NCBI RefSeq assembly: GCF_014649495.1
Contig: NZ_BMTD01000010.1
Coordinates: 261,067 to 325,066 of the forward strand
Direction: 5' to 3'
DNA length: 64,000 nt
DNA from: Streptomyces filipinensis
Lineage (GTDB): Bacteria > Actinomycetota > Actinomycetes > Streptomycetales > Streptomycetaceae
The translations under genes and the position numbers were made by a program. Every line of letters begins with the position of its first letter. Positions within the stretch are counted from its first letter, which is position 1. This document shows positions 33,414 through 41,483 of the stretch, one piece after another. The notes below the pieces were generated by a model that worked only from the letters and a program-made list of their open reading frames with translations, was not told the DNA's origin and made no database searches.

Positions 33414-33454
33414 GTGAATGGCCATTCACTCGATAAGGTGAATTGCCATTCACC
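33414..33454. promoter_or_regulatory. Two palindromic operators before the MFS/TetR operon
   Basis: GTGAATGGCCATTCAC (33414-33429) is a perfect 16-bp palindrome. GGTGAATTGCCATTCACC (33437-33454) is a near-perfect second copy, centre-to-centre 24 bp. Both end within 70 bp of the MFS start. They are obvious candidates for the TetR-family protein encoded downstream. Confidence 0.7.
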
Positions 33455-33483
33455 TCGCCGTCATGTCGCCCGCAGGAGCGCCG

Positions 33484-34968
33484 ATGGACAAGACCGCCCC
33501 GACACCCCCGCCCCCGGCCGGACCGATCCCGCTGCGGAACCGGCTCACCATCCCGGTGCTGGCGTCGGGCGGCATCCTCATGGCGGTCATGCAGACCGTC
33601 GTCGTCCCCCTGCTTCCGGACCTGCCCCGGCTCACCGGCGCCTCGCCCGCGGCGGTCTCCTGGACGGTCACCGCGACCCTGCTCTCCGGCGCCGTCCTCA
33701 CCCCCGTCCTCGGCCGGGCCGGCGACATGTACGGCAAGCGCCGGGTGCTCACCTGCGCGCTCGTGCTGATGACCGTCGGCTCGGTCATGTGCGCGCTGTC
33801 CTCCGACATCGGCGTGCTCATCGCCGCCCGCGCGCTCCAGGGCGCCGCCGCCTCCGTCGTACCGCTGTCGATCAGCATCCTGCGCGACGAACTCCCGCCG
33901 GAGCGCCGCGGCTCTGCCGTGGCGCTGATGAGTTCCACGGTCGGCATCGGCGCCGCGCTCGGCCTGCCACTCGCCGCACTCGTCGTCCAGTACGCCGACT
34001 GGCACACCATGTTCTGGCTCACCAGCGCCCTCGGCGCGCTCGGTGTCGCGGCGACCTGGTGGGCGGTCAAGGAGTCGCCCGTTCGCGAGGCCGGCCGGTT
34101 CGACGTGCTGGGCGCGCTGGGGCTCGCCACCGGCCTGGTCTGCCTGCTCCTGGGCGTCTCCCAGGGCGGCACCTGGGGCTGGGGGAGCCCCCGGGTCCTC
34201 GGGCTGTTCCTCGGGGCCGCACTCGTCCTCGCCCTGTGGTGGTGGCAGCAGCTGCGCGCCGAACGGCCGCTGGTCGACCTGCGGCTGGTCAGCCGGCCAC
34301 GGGTGGGCCTGTCGCATGTGGCCGCCCTGCTGACCGGGTTCGCCTTCTACGCCAACTCCCTGGTCACCGCCCAGCTGGTACAGGCGCCGAAGGCCAGCGG
34401 CTACGGCCTCGGCCTGTCGATCGTCGCCACCGGCCTGTGCCTGCTGCCCGGCGGCGTGACCATGCTGCTGTTCTCGCCGCTGTCGGCCCGTATCTCGGCC
34501 GCGCGTGGCCCCCGGATCACCCTCGCGCTGGGCGCCGCCGTCATCGCCTGCGGTTACGCCGTCCGCGTCGCCGACAGCCGGGACCTGTGGATGATCATCG
34601 TGGGTGCCACCGTCGTGGCGACCGGGACCACGCTCGCCTACTCGGCGCTGCCGACCCTCATCCTGCGGGCCGTGCCGGCCGCGCAGACCGCCTCCGCCAA
34701 CGGCGTCAACGTCCTGATGCGCACCATCGGCCAGGCCACCTCCAGCGCCGCCGTCGCCGTCGTCCTCGTCCACCACAGCAGCCCCGTGGCCGGCGCCCAG
34801 GTGCCCACCCTGCACGGCTACCTGCTCGCCTTCGCGATGGCGGGCGCCGTCGCCCTCGCCGCCTGCGCGGCCGCCCTCTCCATACCCGGCGACGGCCCCT
34901 CGGACGGCACCCGCCGCGCCGAGGGCGCCACCCGGGGCACCCGCGCCGAGGCGATGGAGGGAGCATGA
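33484..34968 (+). CDS. MFS drug exporter, DHA2-like
   Basis: A 494-residue transporter with about 14 hydrophobic segments, as in the DHA2 (EmrB/QacA) family of proton-driven multidrug exporters. Family motifs include LGRAGDMYGKRRVL (motif A), then RALQGAAASVVPLSISIL and VGIGAALGLPLAALVV (motif C-like). ATG 33484 has GGAG 8 nt upstream and is preferred to ATG 33463. Two palindromic operators sit in the promoter and a TetR-type gene follows after 4 bp, the usual layout of a self-controlled efflux pump. Substrate unknown. Confidence 0.92.
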   Translation: MDKTAPTPPPPAGPIPLRNRLTIPVLASGGILMAVMQTVVVPLLPDLPRLTGASPAAVSWTVTATLLSGAVLTPVLGRAGDMYGKRRVLTCALVLMTVGSVMCALSSDIGVLIAARALQGAAASVVPLSISILRDELPPERRGSAVALMSSTVGIGAALGLPLAALVVQYADWHTMFWLTSALGALGVAATWWAVKESPVREAGRFDVLGALGLATGLVCLLLGVSQGGTWGWGSPRVLGLFLGAALVLALWWWQQLRAERPLVDLRLVSRPRVGLSHVAALLTGFAFYANSLVTAQLVQAPKASGYGLGLSIVATGLCLLPGGVTMLLFSPLSARISAARGPRITLALGAAVIACGYAVRVADSRDLWMIIVGATVVATGTTLAYSALPTLILRAVPAAQTASANGVNVLMRTIGQATSSAAVAVVLVHHSSPVAGAQVPTLHGYLLAFAMAGAVALAACAAALSIPGDGPSDGTRRAEGATRGTRAEAMEGA

Positions 34969-34972
34969 GGAC

Positions 34973-35572
34973 GTGAACACCCGGACCGACCCCACCGACC
35001 CCACCGACCCGACCGCACCCGCACGCCGGGACGCCGAGGACACCAAGGCCGCCATCCTCAAGGCCGCCCGCCACCTCCTGGCCCGGCACGCGCACGCCGA
35101 CATCACGCTCAAGGCCGTCGCCGAACGGGCCGGCGTCAGCCCGCCGCTGATCGTGAAGTACTTCGGCAACCGGGACGCCCTGTTCGCCCGCGTGATGTCC
35201 TTCGCCACCGACGCCGACGCGCTGCTGGACGCCCCGCTGTCCGGCCTCGGCCAGCACATGGCCCGGCACGTCCTGTCCAGCCAGCGCGACCGCGGCGCCG
35301 ACCCGCTGCTGCGCATCGCCTTCGCCCCGCTGCACGGCGACCACGGCGACATCCTGCGCGCCAACTTCCGCGCCCAGGTGACCGAACGGCTCGCCGCCCG
35401 GCTCACTGGCCCCGACCCGGGGCTGCGCGCGGAACTCGCCGTCGCCGCGCTCGTCGGCCTCGGCGTGATGTACGGCATCGCGCGCGGCCCGCACCTGCGC
35501 GAGAGCGACATCGACGCCATCGCCGACCGCTACGGACCGCTGGTACAGGCCCAGTTGACCCCCGGAACCTGA
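34973..35572 (+). CDS. TetR family transcriptional regulator
   Basis: A 199-residue TetR-type repressor. The N-terminal HTH is KAAILKAARHLLARHAHADI then LKAVAERAGVSPPLIVKYF, followed by NRDALFARVM and the TetR_C-type ligand domain. The start is a GTG, with the first residues NTRTDPTDPTDPT from a short ACCGACCCC tandem repeat. It follows the MFS stop by 4 bp, so it is co-transcribed and translationally linked. It most likely represses the operon through the GTGAAT...ATTCAC palindromes and responds to an exported compound. Confidence 0.92.
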   Translation: MNTRTDPTDPTDPTAPARRDAEDTKAAILKAARHLLARHAHADITLKAVAERAGVSPPLIVKYFGNRDALFARVMSFATDADALLDAPLSGLGQHMARHVLSSQRDRGADPLLRIAFAPLHGDHGDILRANFRAQVTERLAARLTGPDPGLRAELAVAALVGLGVMYGIARGPHLRESDIDAIADRYGPLVQAQLTPGT

Positions 35573-35637
35573 CACGGTCCCGCTGCCGGGCGTCGAGCGC
35601 TGGAAGACCGCGGTGCGCCCGGACGTTGCCTCAGGGT

Positions 35638-36003
35638 ATGAAGATCAGTGAGGCTTCCCGGCTCAGCGGCGTCAGCGCACGCTCGCTGCGGCACTACGAG
35701 GACGAGGGATTGATCGTCCCCGGCCGGTGCGGCAACGGGTTCCGCGACTACTGCCAGTCCACCGTCGACCGGGTGCTCGTCATCCGCTCGCTGCTGGACT
35801 CCGGCCTCCCCGTGCGGTTGATCAGGGACGCGCTGCCCGGCCTCACCGACGGATCCGACGGGGACACGGACGCGGTGTGCGCCCGGTTCCTGGACGAGGT
35901 GCAGGACTTCCGCGATCGGCTCGCCGCGCGCATCGCCGTTCTCAGCGATCAGCAGGCGGCGCTCGACGCCTACCTGCAGAAGGCCCGCCGCGCCGGCCCA
36001 TGA
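35638..36003 (+). CDS. MerR family transcriptional regulator
   Basis: A 121-residue MerR-type regulator: MKISEASRLSGVSARSLRHY, then EDEGLIVPGRCGNGFRDY (winged HTH), RSLLDSGLPVRLIRDALPGL and a C-terminal dimerisation helix. There is no metal-binding cysteine cluster, so it probably senses a redox or small-molecule signal. It lies 46 bp before a quinone oxidoreductase gene whose promoter has the long-spacer, dyad form typical of MerR targets. A TTG at 35626 is an alternative start. Activation of the neighbour is inferred from context. Confidence 0.9.
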   Translation: MKISEASRLSGVSARSLRHYEDEGLIVPGRCGNGFRDYCQSTVDRVLVIRSLLDSGLPVRLIRDALPGLTDGSDGDTDAVCARFLDEVQDFRDRLAARIAVLSDQQAALDAYLQKARRAGP

Positions 36004-36010
36004 GGCCCAC

Positions 36011-36043
36011 TTGACCTTGACGTAAGTGTGAGACTCCTACGGT
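36011..36043 (+). promoter_or_regulatory. MerR-type long-spacer promoter, leaderless
   Basis: TTGACC (36011-36016) and TACGGT (36038-36043) are separated by 21 bp. The spacer contains the imperfect dyad CTTGACGTAAGTGTGAG. MerR regulators act on promoters with over-long spacers. The -10 box ends 6 nt before ATG 36050, so the mRNA should begin at the start codon. Confidence 0.55.
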
Positions 36044-36049
36044 CGGCGC

Positions 36050-37060
36050 ATGAACACCGACGAGCAGACGATGCGCGCACTGGTCCAGCACTCACACCAG
36101 GGACCGAAGGACCTGACCCTCACGACCGATCGGCGGCGTCCCGTCCCGGGCCCCGGCGAGTACCTGATCCGCGTGGGCGCCGCAGGGGTCAACTTCGCCG
36201 ACGTCATGCAGAGCCGCGGAACCTACGAGGGAGGCCCGCGGGCGCCCTATGCGGCGGGCTTCGAAGCCGCCGGCGAGATCGTGGGTGCCGGCCCGGGCGT
36301 CGAGAGCCCGCTCCCCACCGGCACCCACGTCGTCGGAGCCGGCCCGGGCGCCTTCGCGCAGTACATGACGATGCCGGCGACCGGCGTACTCCCCGTGCCT
36401 TCCGGCTGGAGCGACGCCGCAGCCCTCGGTCTGGTGCTGAACTGGGCCACCGCCCTGGCCGCACTGAAGCCGCTGGGCGATGTCAGGACCGGTGAGGCGG
36501 TGCTCGTCCATGCCGCGGCCGGAGGGGTGGGGCAGGCCGCCGTCCGCCTCGCCCGACACTACGGCGCACGCGTGATCGCCACGGCGTCACCGGCCAAGCA
36601 CAGCACCGTCCAGGCGCTCGGCGCGGACGCGGTCCTGGACAGCGCACGCCCCGATCTGGCCGAGGAGATCACCCGCCTGACCGGCGGGGTCGACCTGGTC
36701 CTGGAATCGGTGGGACAGGCCACGTTCGGCGTCAGTCTGTCGGTCACCAAGCCCTTCACCGGGCGCGTGGTCGTGTTCGGTGCCGCTTCCGGCGACGCCA
36801 CGCTGACCACGCACGACCTGGTCTTCACCCACCAGGTCCAGGTCAAGGGCCTGCACATCGGTGCGCTGGCGGACAAGGCACCGTCCCTCCACCAGTCGTT
36901 GGTCGTGGAGCTGGAGGCCCTCATCGCCCAGGGCGTGTACCCGCCCGGCACCCCCGAGGTGCATCCCCTGGCCGCGGGGCCGGCGGTGCTCCGGCAGCTC
37001 GCAGCAGGCCGGACCCGAGGCAAGCACGCCCTTGATCCCTGGCGCCAGGAACACCTGTGA
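36050..37060 (+). CDS. Zinc-binding dehydrogenase/NADPH:quinone oxidoreductase
   Basis: A 336-residue member of the quinone oxidoreductase branch of medium-chain dehydrogenases. It lacks zinc-ligand cysteines; the N-terminal fold includes VGAAGVNFADVMQSRGTYEG, and the NADPH site is VLVHAAAGGVGQAAVRLARH. It likely reduces quinones or other enones. It is apparently leaderless and under a MerR-type promoter, with the MerR gene just upstream, suggesting induction by electrophiles or quinones. Confidence 0.92.
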   Translation: MNTDEQTMRALVQHSHQGPKDLTLTTDRRRPVPGPGEYLIRVGAAGVNFADVMQSRGTYEGGPRAPYAAGFEAAGEIVGAGPGVESPLPTGTHVVGAGPGAFAQYMTMPATGVLPVPSGWSDAAALGLVLNWATALAALKPLGDVRTGEAVLVHAAAGGVGQAAVRLARHYGARVIATASPAKHSTVQALGADAVLDSARPDLAEEITRLTGGVDLVLESVGQATFGVSLSVTKPFTGRVVVFGAASGDATLTTHDLVFTHQVQVKGLHIGALADKAPSLHQSLVVELEALIAQGVYPPGTPEVHPLAAGPAVLRQLAAGRTRGKHALDPWRQEHL

Positions 37061-37166
37061 GGCACCAAGTGTCCTGCCGGGCAGGGCGATGGCGTGCACG
37101 GCGCCGCGTCCGGTGCACGGCTCGCCCACCGGAGCGGCCGCTTCCGCCCGGTCGGGTGCCGGATGT

Positions 37167-37172
37167 CAGACT
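37167..37172 (+). promoter_or_regulatory. Possible leaderless -10 box of the second aldo/keto reductase
   Basis: CAGACT ends 6 nt before ATG 37179, and no Shine-Dalgarno is present. The first base departs from the TANNNT pattern. Confidence 0.35.
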
Positions 37173-37178
37173 GGCGGC

Positions 37179-38162
37179 ATGGACGAACGCGCAATCCGCA
37201 GGTCGGGTCAGTGGGCATCGGTGGTCGGTCTCGGCACATGGCAGCTGGGCGCCGACTGGGGTGACGTGGACGACAAGGAGGCCCTGGCCGTCCTGGAGGC
37301 GGCGGCCGAGGCCGGGGTCACCTTCTTCGACACGGCCGACGTCTACGGCGACGGACGCAGCGAGGAGACCATCGCCTCGTTCCTGCGCGGCCGGCCCGAC
37401 CTGCACGTGCTGGTGGCCACCAAGATGGGCCGCCGGGTCGAGCAGATCCCCGAGAACTACGTCCTGGACAACTTCCGCGCCTGGAACGACCGTTCGCGGC
37501 GCAACCTCGGCGTCGACCGCGTCGACCTGGTCCAGCTGCACTGCCCGCCGACGCCCGTCTACTCCTGCGACGCGGTGTTCGACGCCCTCGACACCCTGGT
37601 GGAGGAGGAGCGCGTCGCGGCCTACGGCGTCAGCGTGGAGACCTGCGCGGAGGCGCTGACCGCGATCGCCCGGCCGAACGTGGCGAGCGTGCAGATCATC
37701 CTCAACCCCTTCCGTATGAAGCCCCTGTACGAGGTGCTGCCCGCGGCCCGCGAAGCGGGCGTCGGCGTCATCGCGCGTGTGCCGCTCGCCTCCGGCCTGC
37801 TGTCCGGCAAGTACACCAAGGACACGGTGTTCGCCGCCAACGACCACCGCACCTTCAACCGGCACGGGGAGGCCTTCGACCAGGGCGAGACCTTCTCCGG
37901 TGTCGACTACGGGACCGGTGTCGAGGCCGCCGCCGAGTTCGCCGCGCTCGCCCCCGAGGGCTACACCCCGGCCCAGCTGGCGCTGCGCTGGATCGTCGAG
38001 CAGGACGGCGTGACCACGGTGATCCCCGGCGCCCGCACCCCCGAGCAGGCCCGCGCCAACGCGGCCGCCGCCAAGCTGCCCCCGCTGCCCGAGGAGACCT
38101 TCACCGCGATCCGCGAGCTGTACGAGAGGCGGATCAAGGACCAGGTCGAGCACCGCTGGTAG
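37179..38162 (+). CDS. Aldo/keto reductase
   Basis: A 327-residue NADPH-dependent reductase. The catalytic tetrad elements are TFFDTADVYGDGRSEE (Asp, Tyr), VATKMGRR (Lys) and VQLHCPPTP (His). The C-terminus carries VIPGARTPEQARANA for NADPH binding. It belongs to the oxidoreductases with broad aldehyde/ketone range. It shares the strand with the quinone oxidoreductase, but the 118-bp gap and own -10-like box argue for independent expression. Confidence 0.92.
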   Translation: MDERAIRRSGQWASVVGLGTWQLGADWGDVDDKEALAVLEAAAEAGVTFFDTADVYGDGRSEETIASFLRGRPDLHVLVATKMGRRVEQIPENYVLDNFRAWNDRSRRNLGVDRVDLVQLHCPPTPVYSCDAVFDALDTLVEEERVAAYGVSVETCAEALTAIARPNVASVQIILNPFRMKPLYEVLPAAREAGVGVIARVPLASGLLSGKYTKDTVFAANDHRTFNRHGEAFDQGETFSGVDYGTGVEAAAEFAALAPEGYTPAQLALRWIVEQDGVTTVIPGARTPEQARANAAAAKLPPLPEETFTAIRELYERRIKDQVEHRW

Positions 38163-38214
38163 CCGGGGGAGCACGCGCCGTTTGAACGAACGGCCGCGCG
38201 GTTACACGCACCGC

Positions 38215-38760
38215 ATGACGGAGGAAGGACGGCGCAGGGGGCGCAACGAGACCGAGGAGGAGCGGGCCGACCGGATGTGGGTCGAACTCATCCAGGAGGT
38301 CCGCGTCGCCCAGACGGGCGTGCAGATCCTGTTCGGTTTCCTGCTGACCGTCGTCTTCCAGCCCAAGTACGCCCAGCTCGCCCCCACCGACCAGGTCATC
38401 TACATCGTGACCGTCGTCCTCGGCGCCTGTGCGACCGGTGCCCTCATCGGACCGGTGTCCCTGCACCGCCTGGTGTCCGGCCGCCGCGTGAAGCCGCAGG
38501 CGGTGCGGCTGGCGTCCCGGATGACGTTCGTCGGGCTGGTCATGCTCCTGGTGACGATGGCGTCCTCCCTGCTGTTGATCCTGCGGGTGGCCACCCACAA
38601 CGGCTATGTGCCGTATCTGGTGGGGGCTGTCGTCGTCTGGTACCTGGTGTGCTGGTACGGCCTGCCGCTGTGGGCCCGGCACCGGCACACGACCCGCTCG
38701 CCCGACGGCGCCGCGGGCGCGGGGCCGGCCGGCGGCGCCCCCGACCGGGACCGGACGTAG
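38215..38760 (+). CDS. DUF6328-type four-helix membrane protein
   Basis: A 181-residue protein with a charged N-terminus (RRRGRNETEEERADRMWVEL) followed by the conserved segment IQEVRVAQTGVQILFGFLLT and four transmembrane helices, then a Gly/Ala/Asp-rich tail. This is the pattern of the DUF6328 family, widespread in actinobacteria and of unknown function. ATG 38215 is chosen because the family motif begins soon after; an upstream start at 38182 is in frame. Convergent with the SsgA-like gene. Confidence 0.8.
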   Translation: MTEEGRRRGRNETEEERADRMWVELIQEVRVAQTGVQILFGFLLTVVFQPKYAQLAPTDQVIYIVTVVLGACATGALIGPVSLHRLVSGRRVKPQAVRLASRMTFVGLVMLLVTMASSLLLILRVATHNGYVPYLVGAVVVWYLVCWYGLPLWARHRHTTRSPDGAAGAGPAGGAPDRDRT

Positions 38761-38787
38761 GAGCGGAGCGGTCGGGGCCGGACGCGG

Positions 38788-38804
38788 GAGCGGGGCGGCC
38801 GCTC
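38788..38804. terminator. Hairpin in the convergent gap before the SsgA-like gene
   Basis: GAGCGG (38788-38793) and CCGCTC (38799-38804) form a perfect 6-bp stem with a 5-nt loop, overlapping the stop codon of the minus-strand gene. It could serve both convergent transcripts. Confidence 0.35.
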
Positions 38805-39228
38805 AGCCCGCGGACAGGATCTCGGCCAGCAGCTCGTCGACCGGGACGCGTTCCCGCCCCGGCGGGACGATCCGATGGGTCTCCCGCAGGAACGCGGCGA
38901 CCGCGGGTGCCCAGGCGAACACCACCGCGCGGTGCCGGGTGCCGTCCGGCCGGGCGTCCCCGAGGAACTCCATGCGCAGCTCGTGCCACGCGGCGGTCGC
39001 GGTGGGCCGCAACCGTACGTCCCCGGCGCCGACCGGCCGCACCAGACCGTCGGAGAGCATCTCCCGGTCCAGCCGCCAGCAGGCCAGCACCCGGCCGTCA
39101 TGGCCGAACACGGCGGTCACGGCGAACGGGTCGTCGGCGTCGTAGCTGAGATGGGCCAGCACGGGACACCGGCCGGTGCCTTCCGCGCGCAGCTGCACCA
39201 CCAGCGTCTTGTGCACGAACGAGGTCAT
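38803..39228 (-). CDS. SsgA-like (SALP) sporulation/cell-division regulator
   Basis: A 141-residue protein of the SsgA family, unique to sporulating actinomycetes, whose members steer septum placement and spore-wall events. Characteristic parts are HLSYDADDPFAVTAVFG, CWRLDREMLSDGLVRPVGAG and VRLRPTATAAWHELRMEFLG. GGAGG lies 7 nt before ATG 39228. Streptomyces usually has several SALPs, and the exact paralogue cannot be named. A 349-residue HTH-like protein is encoded 62 bp upstream on the same strand. Confidence 0.88.
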   Translation of the reverse strand: MTSFVHKTLVVQLRAEGTGRCPVLAHLSYDADDPFAVTAVFGHDGRVLACWRLDREMLSDGLVRPVGAGDVRLRPTATAAWHELRMEFLGDARPDGTRHRAVVFAWAPAVAAFLRETHRIVPPGRERVPVDELLAEILSAG

Positions 39229-39290
39229 GCGAGGGCCTCCGGCAACAATCGGCGTAGAGCCCTCTAGTACCCCCCTGGGGCCCGGGATGC

Positions 39291-40340
39291 TCACCCGTGA
39301 GACTGATTCCCCGCGTTCCCGCCGGATCCGCGCAGCGCGGTCAGACAGCTGCCGATGGCCTGCTGGAGCTCCTCCAGACGCCGGACCATGTCGTCCTCGT
39401 AGAAGTCCCGGGCGTCGTCGAAGGTCAGCTCCTCGAAGGCCCTGGTCGCCTTCTGCAGGCTGCTGTAGAACTTCGTCCGGCGCTCCTGGACGCGCAGTTC
39501 GGGGTCCGCCTCGACCGCCTCGACGACGAGCGACTTCATGGTGTCGTAGGCCTCGGTGGCCCACTCGCCCGTGTCCTCGCCGTCCTCCAGTTCGTCGATC
39601 AGCGACAGATGACGCTCGGCCTCCTCGCGCAGCTCGGCCGGGGCCTCGACGGTCTGCCCGGCCGGGGTCCGGATCTGTCCGGACTCGGCGATCTGCCGGA
39701 CGTAGCCGATCCGGTCGGCGGCCCGGCTCTCGGTCGCGACGGCCTTCTTCAGGTCGTCGGTCCGTACGACGTCACGCGCCAGCTCCGCCTGCAGCCCGGG
39801 GTCCTCCCGGAGCCGGTCCAGCAGGGCGGAGCGGGCCGCGCGGGCGGTGGAGGGGTCGGCGAGGATCGCGGCGCGCAGCGCGGTCGGGTTCTCGGCGACC
39901 TCCAGCGCCTTGGTGGGGCGGATGCCCTCGGCCTCGGCGGCCTCGGCGATCGCGGTGCCGCGCTCGGAGGTCGCGCTGTTGCGGGAGACGTAGTAGCCGA
40001 GCCACACGTCCGCGTCCGGCAGGTCCACCTCCTGACCCGGCTCAAGGGTCTCGAAGTGCGGGACGAGCCCGTCGTCGGCGGCCCGGTCCCAGGCCTTGTA
40101 GTAGCGCATGACCCGCTCCGGGGAGCAGCCCGCCAGCTGGGCGAACTCCTTCGCGGACACCTTCGGCGTCGCACCGGCCGGCTGTCCGCCCGGCCGGACG
40201 CTGCGGGCCACCATCAGCGCGAAGGCCCAGCCGCCGGTGCGCGCGTAGCCGCCGAACTCCCGGGCGTCGCGCGCCACCAGGTCGGACAGGGGCGGCGCGG
40301 CCGGGGCGGACGTCTCGGACGGCTCGATGACCAGGGTCAC
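39291..40340 (-). CDS. Hypothetical protein with ParB/KorB-like HTH segment
   Basis: A 349-residue soluble, charged protein, not assigned to a known family. Residues 60-85 (KVSAKEFAQLAGCSPERVMR then YYKAWDRA) look like the helix-turn-helix of ParB/KorB-type DNA-binding proteins. The remainder is mainly helical with Glu/Arg-rich stretches (AEAAEAEGIRPTKALEVAEN) and a C-terminal region rich in acidic residues. GTG 40340 has AGGAGAG upstream; ATG 40367 is less likely. Position just upstream of an SsgA-like gene hints at a developmental or segregation-linked role, but this is inference. Confidence 0.7.
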   Translation of the reverse strand: MTLVIEPSETSAPAAPPLSDLVARDAREFGGYARTGGWAFALMVARSVRPGGQPAGATPKVSAKEFAQLAGCSPERVMRYYKAWDRAADDGLVPHFETLEPGQEVDLPDADVWLGYYVSRNSATSERGTAIAEAAEAEGIRPTKALEVAENPTALRAAILADPSTARAARSALLDRLREDPGLQAELARDVVRTDDLKKAVATESRAADRIGYVRQIAESGQIRTPAGQTVEAPAELREEAERHLSLIDELEDGEDTGEWATEAYDTMKSLVVEAVEADPELRVQERRTKFYSSLQKATRAFEELTFDDARDFYEDDMVRRLEELQQAIGSCLTALRGSGGNAGNQSHG

Positions 40341-40462
40341 GGATGACTCTCCTGCGAGGATGCTCAAGGGACCGCACCCGGGTGCGGATGCGGACAGGAA
40401 AGCCTATAGCGACGCACAGGCGGTGGTGTCCCGCGTCGTGATGTGTCCCTCGGCCCACGTGG

Positions 40463-41434
40463 TCAGCCGAGGGCCTCCCGCAGCGCGGGCAGCAGGGTCT
40501 TCGCCGACCAGTCCAGGAACTCCGGCTGTGCGTCGCCGCCGATCTGCACGAGGGCGACCTCGCCGAACCCGGCCTCGGCGTAGGGCCGTACGGCCTCCAC
40601 GAAGACGTCCGGGTCGTCGCCGCACGGGATCGAGGAGGCGACGTCGTCCTCGGTCACGAACTGCGTCGCGGCCTCGAAGGAGTCGGGGTGGGGCAGTTCG
40701 GCGTTCACCTTCCAGCCGAGCCCGAACCAGCGGAACTGCGCGTGGGCGCGCTTGACCGCCGTGTCCCGGTCGGGGTCGTAGCACACCGGCAGCTGTCCCA
40801 CCCGTGGCTTGCCGCTGCCGCCGTGCCGGTCGAAGGCCTCCAGCAGCCCGGGCTTCGGTTCGGTCGCGATGACCAGGTCGGCGAGGTGCCCGGCGAGCTT
40901 GCAGGACTGCTCGCCGGAGACGGCGATGCCGATCGGCGGCGGCTGGTCCGGCAGATCCCACAGCCGGGCCGACTCCACGTCGTAGTGCGGTCCGTGGTGG
41001 GTGACATGGCCGCCCTCGAACAGCGCCCGGATGACCCCGACGGCCTCTTCGAGCATCTCGTGGCGCACGTCCACCGGGGGCCAGCCGCCGCCCACCACAT
41101 GCTCGTTCAGGTTCTCGCCTGCGCCCAGTCCGAGCCGGAACCTGCCCTCGGACAGCAGCTGCACCGTGGCCGCCTTCTGCGCCACGATCGCCGGGTGGTA
41201 GCGGAGGATGGGGCAGGTGACGTAGGTCATCAGCGGAATCCGCGAGGTGGCCTGGGCGGCGGCGCCCAGCACGCTCCACGCGTAGGAGGAGTGGCCCTGC
41301 GAACGCAGCCACGGAAAGTAGTGGTCGGAGATCACTGAGAAGTCGAAGCCGGTCTCCTCGGCCCGCACCACGTGGTCCACCAGGTCCCGGGGGCCGGCCT
41401 GCTCGGTCATCATCGTGTATCCGATTTGCACCAT
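40463..41434 (-). CDS. LLM-class F420-dependent oxidoreductase
   Basis: A 323-residue TIM-barrel luciferase-like monooxygenase-class protein. The sequence resembles F420-dependent glucose-6-phosphate dehydrogenase-type enzymes: FDFSVISDHYFPWLRSQGHS at the N-terminus, ILRYHPAIVAQKAATVQLLS, RFRLGLGAGENLNEHV and a C-terminal FGEVALVQIGGD. It probably uses coenzyme F420 for hydride transfer; the substrate is not evident. It lies 50 bp downstream of the pseudokinase gene on the same strand. Confidence 0.9.
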   Translation of the reverse strand: MVQIGYTMMTEQAGPRDLVDHVVRAEETGFDFSVISDHYFPWLRSQGHSSYAWSVLGAAAQATSRIPLMTYVTCPILRYHPAIVAQKAATVQLLSEGRFRLGLGAGENLNEHVVGGGWPPVDVRHEMLEEAVGVIRALFEGGHVTHHGPHYDVESARLWDLPDQPPPIGIAVSGEQSCKLAGHLADLVIATEPKPGLLEAFDRHGGSGKPRVGQLPVCYDPDRDTAVKRAHAQFRWFGLGWKVNAELPHPDSFEAATQFVTEDDVASSIPCGDDPDVFVEAVRPYAEAGFGEVALVQIGGDAQPEFLDWSAKTLLPALREALG

Positions 41435-41483
41435 AAGGGGCGAGTCCCCGGGTCGGCGGCTCGAAAACGGACCAGGACGCCGG

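Noticed and set aside
33034..35520. 828-residue minus-strand frame
   Set aside because: It is antisense to the MFS and TetR genes and rich in Gly/Arg/Ala/Gln with no motif.
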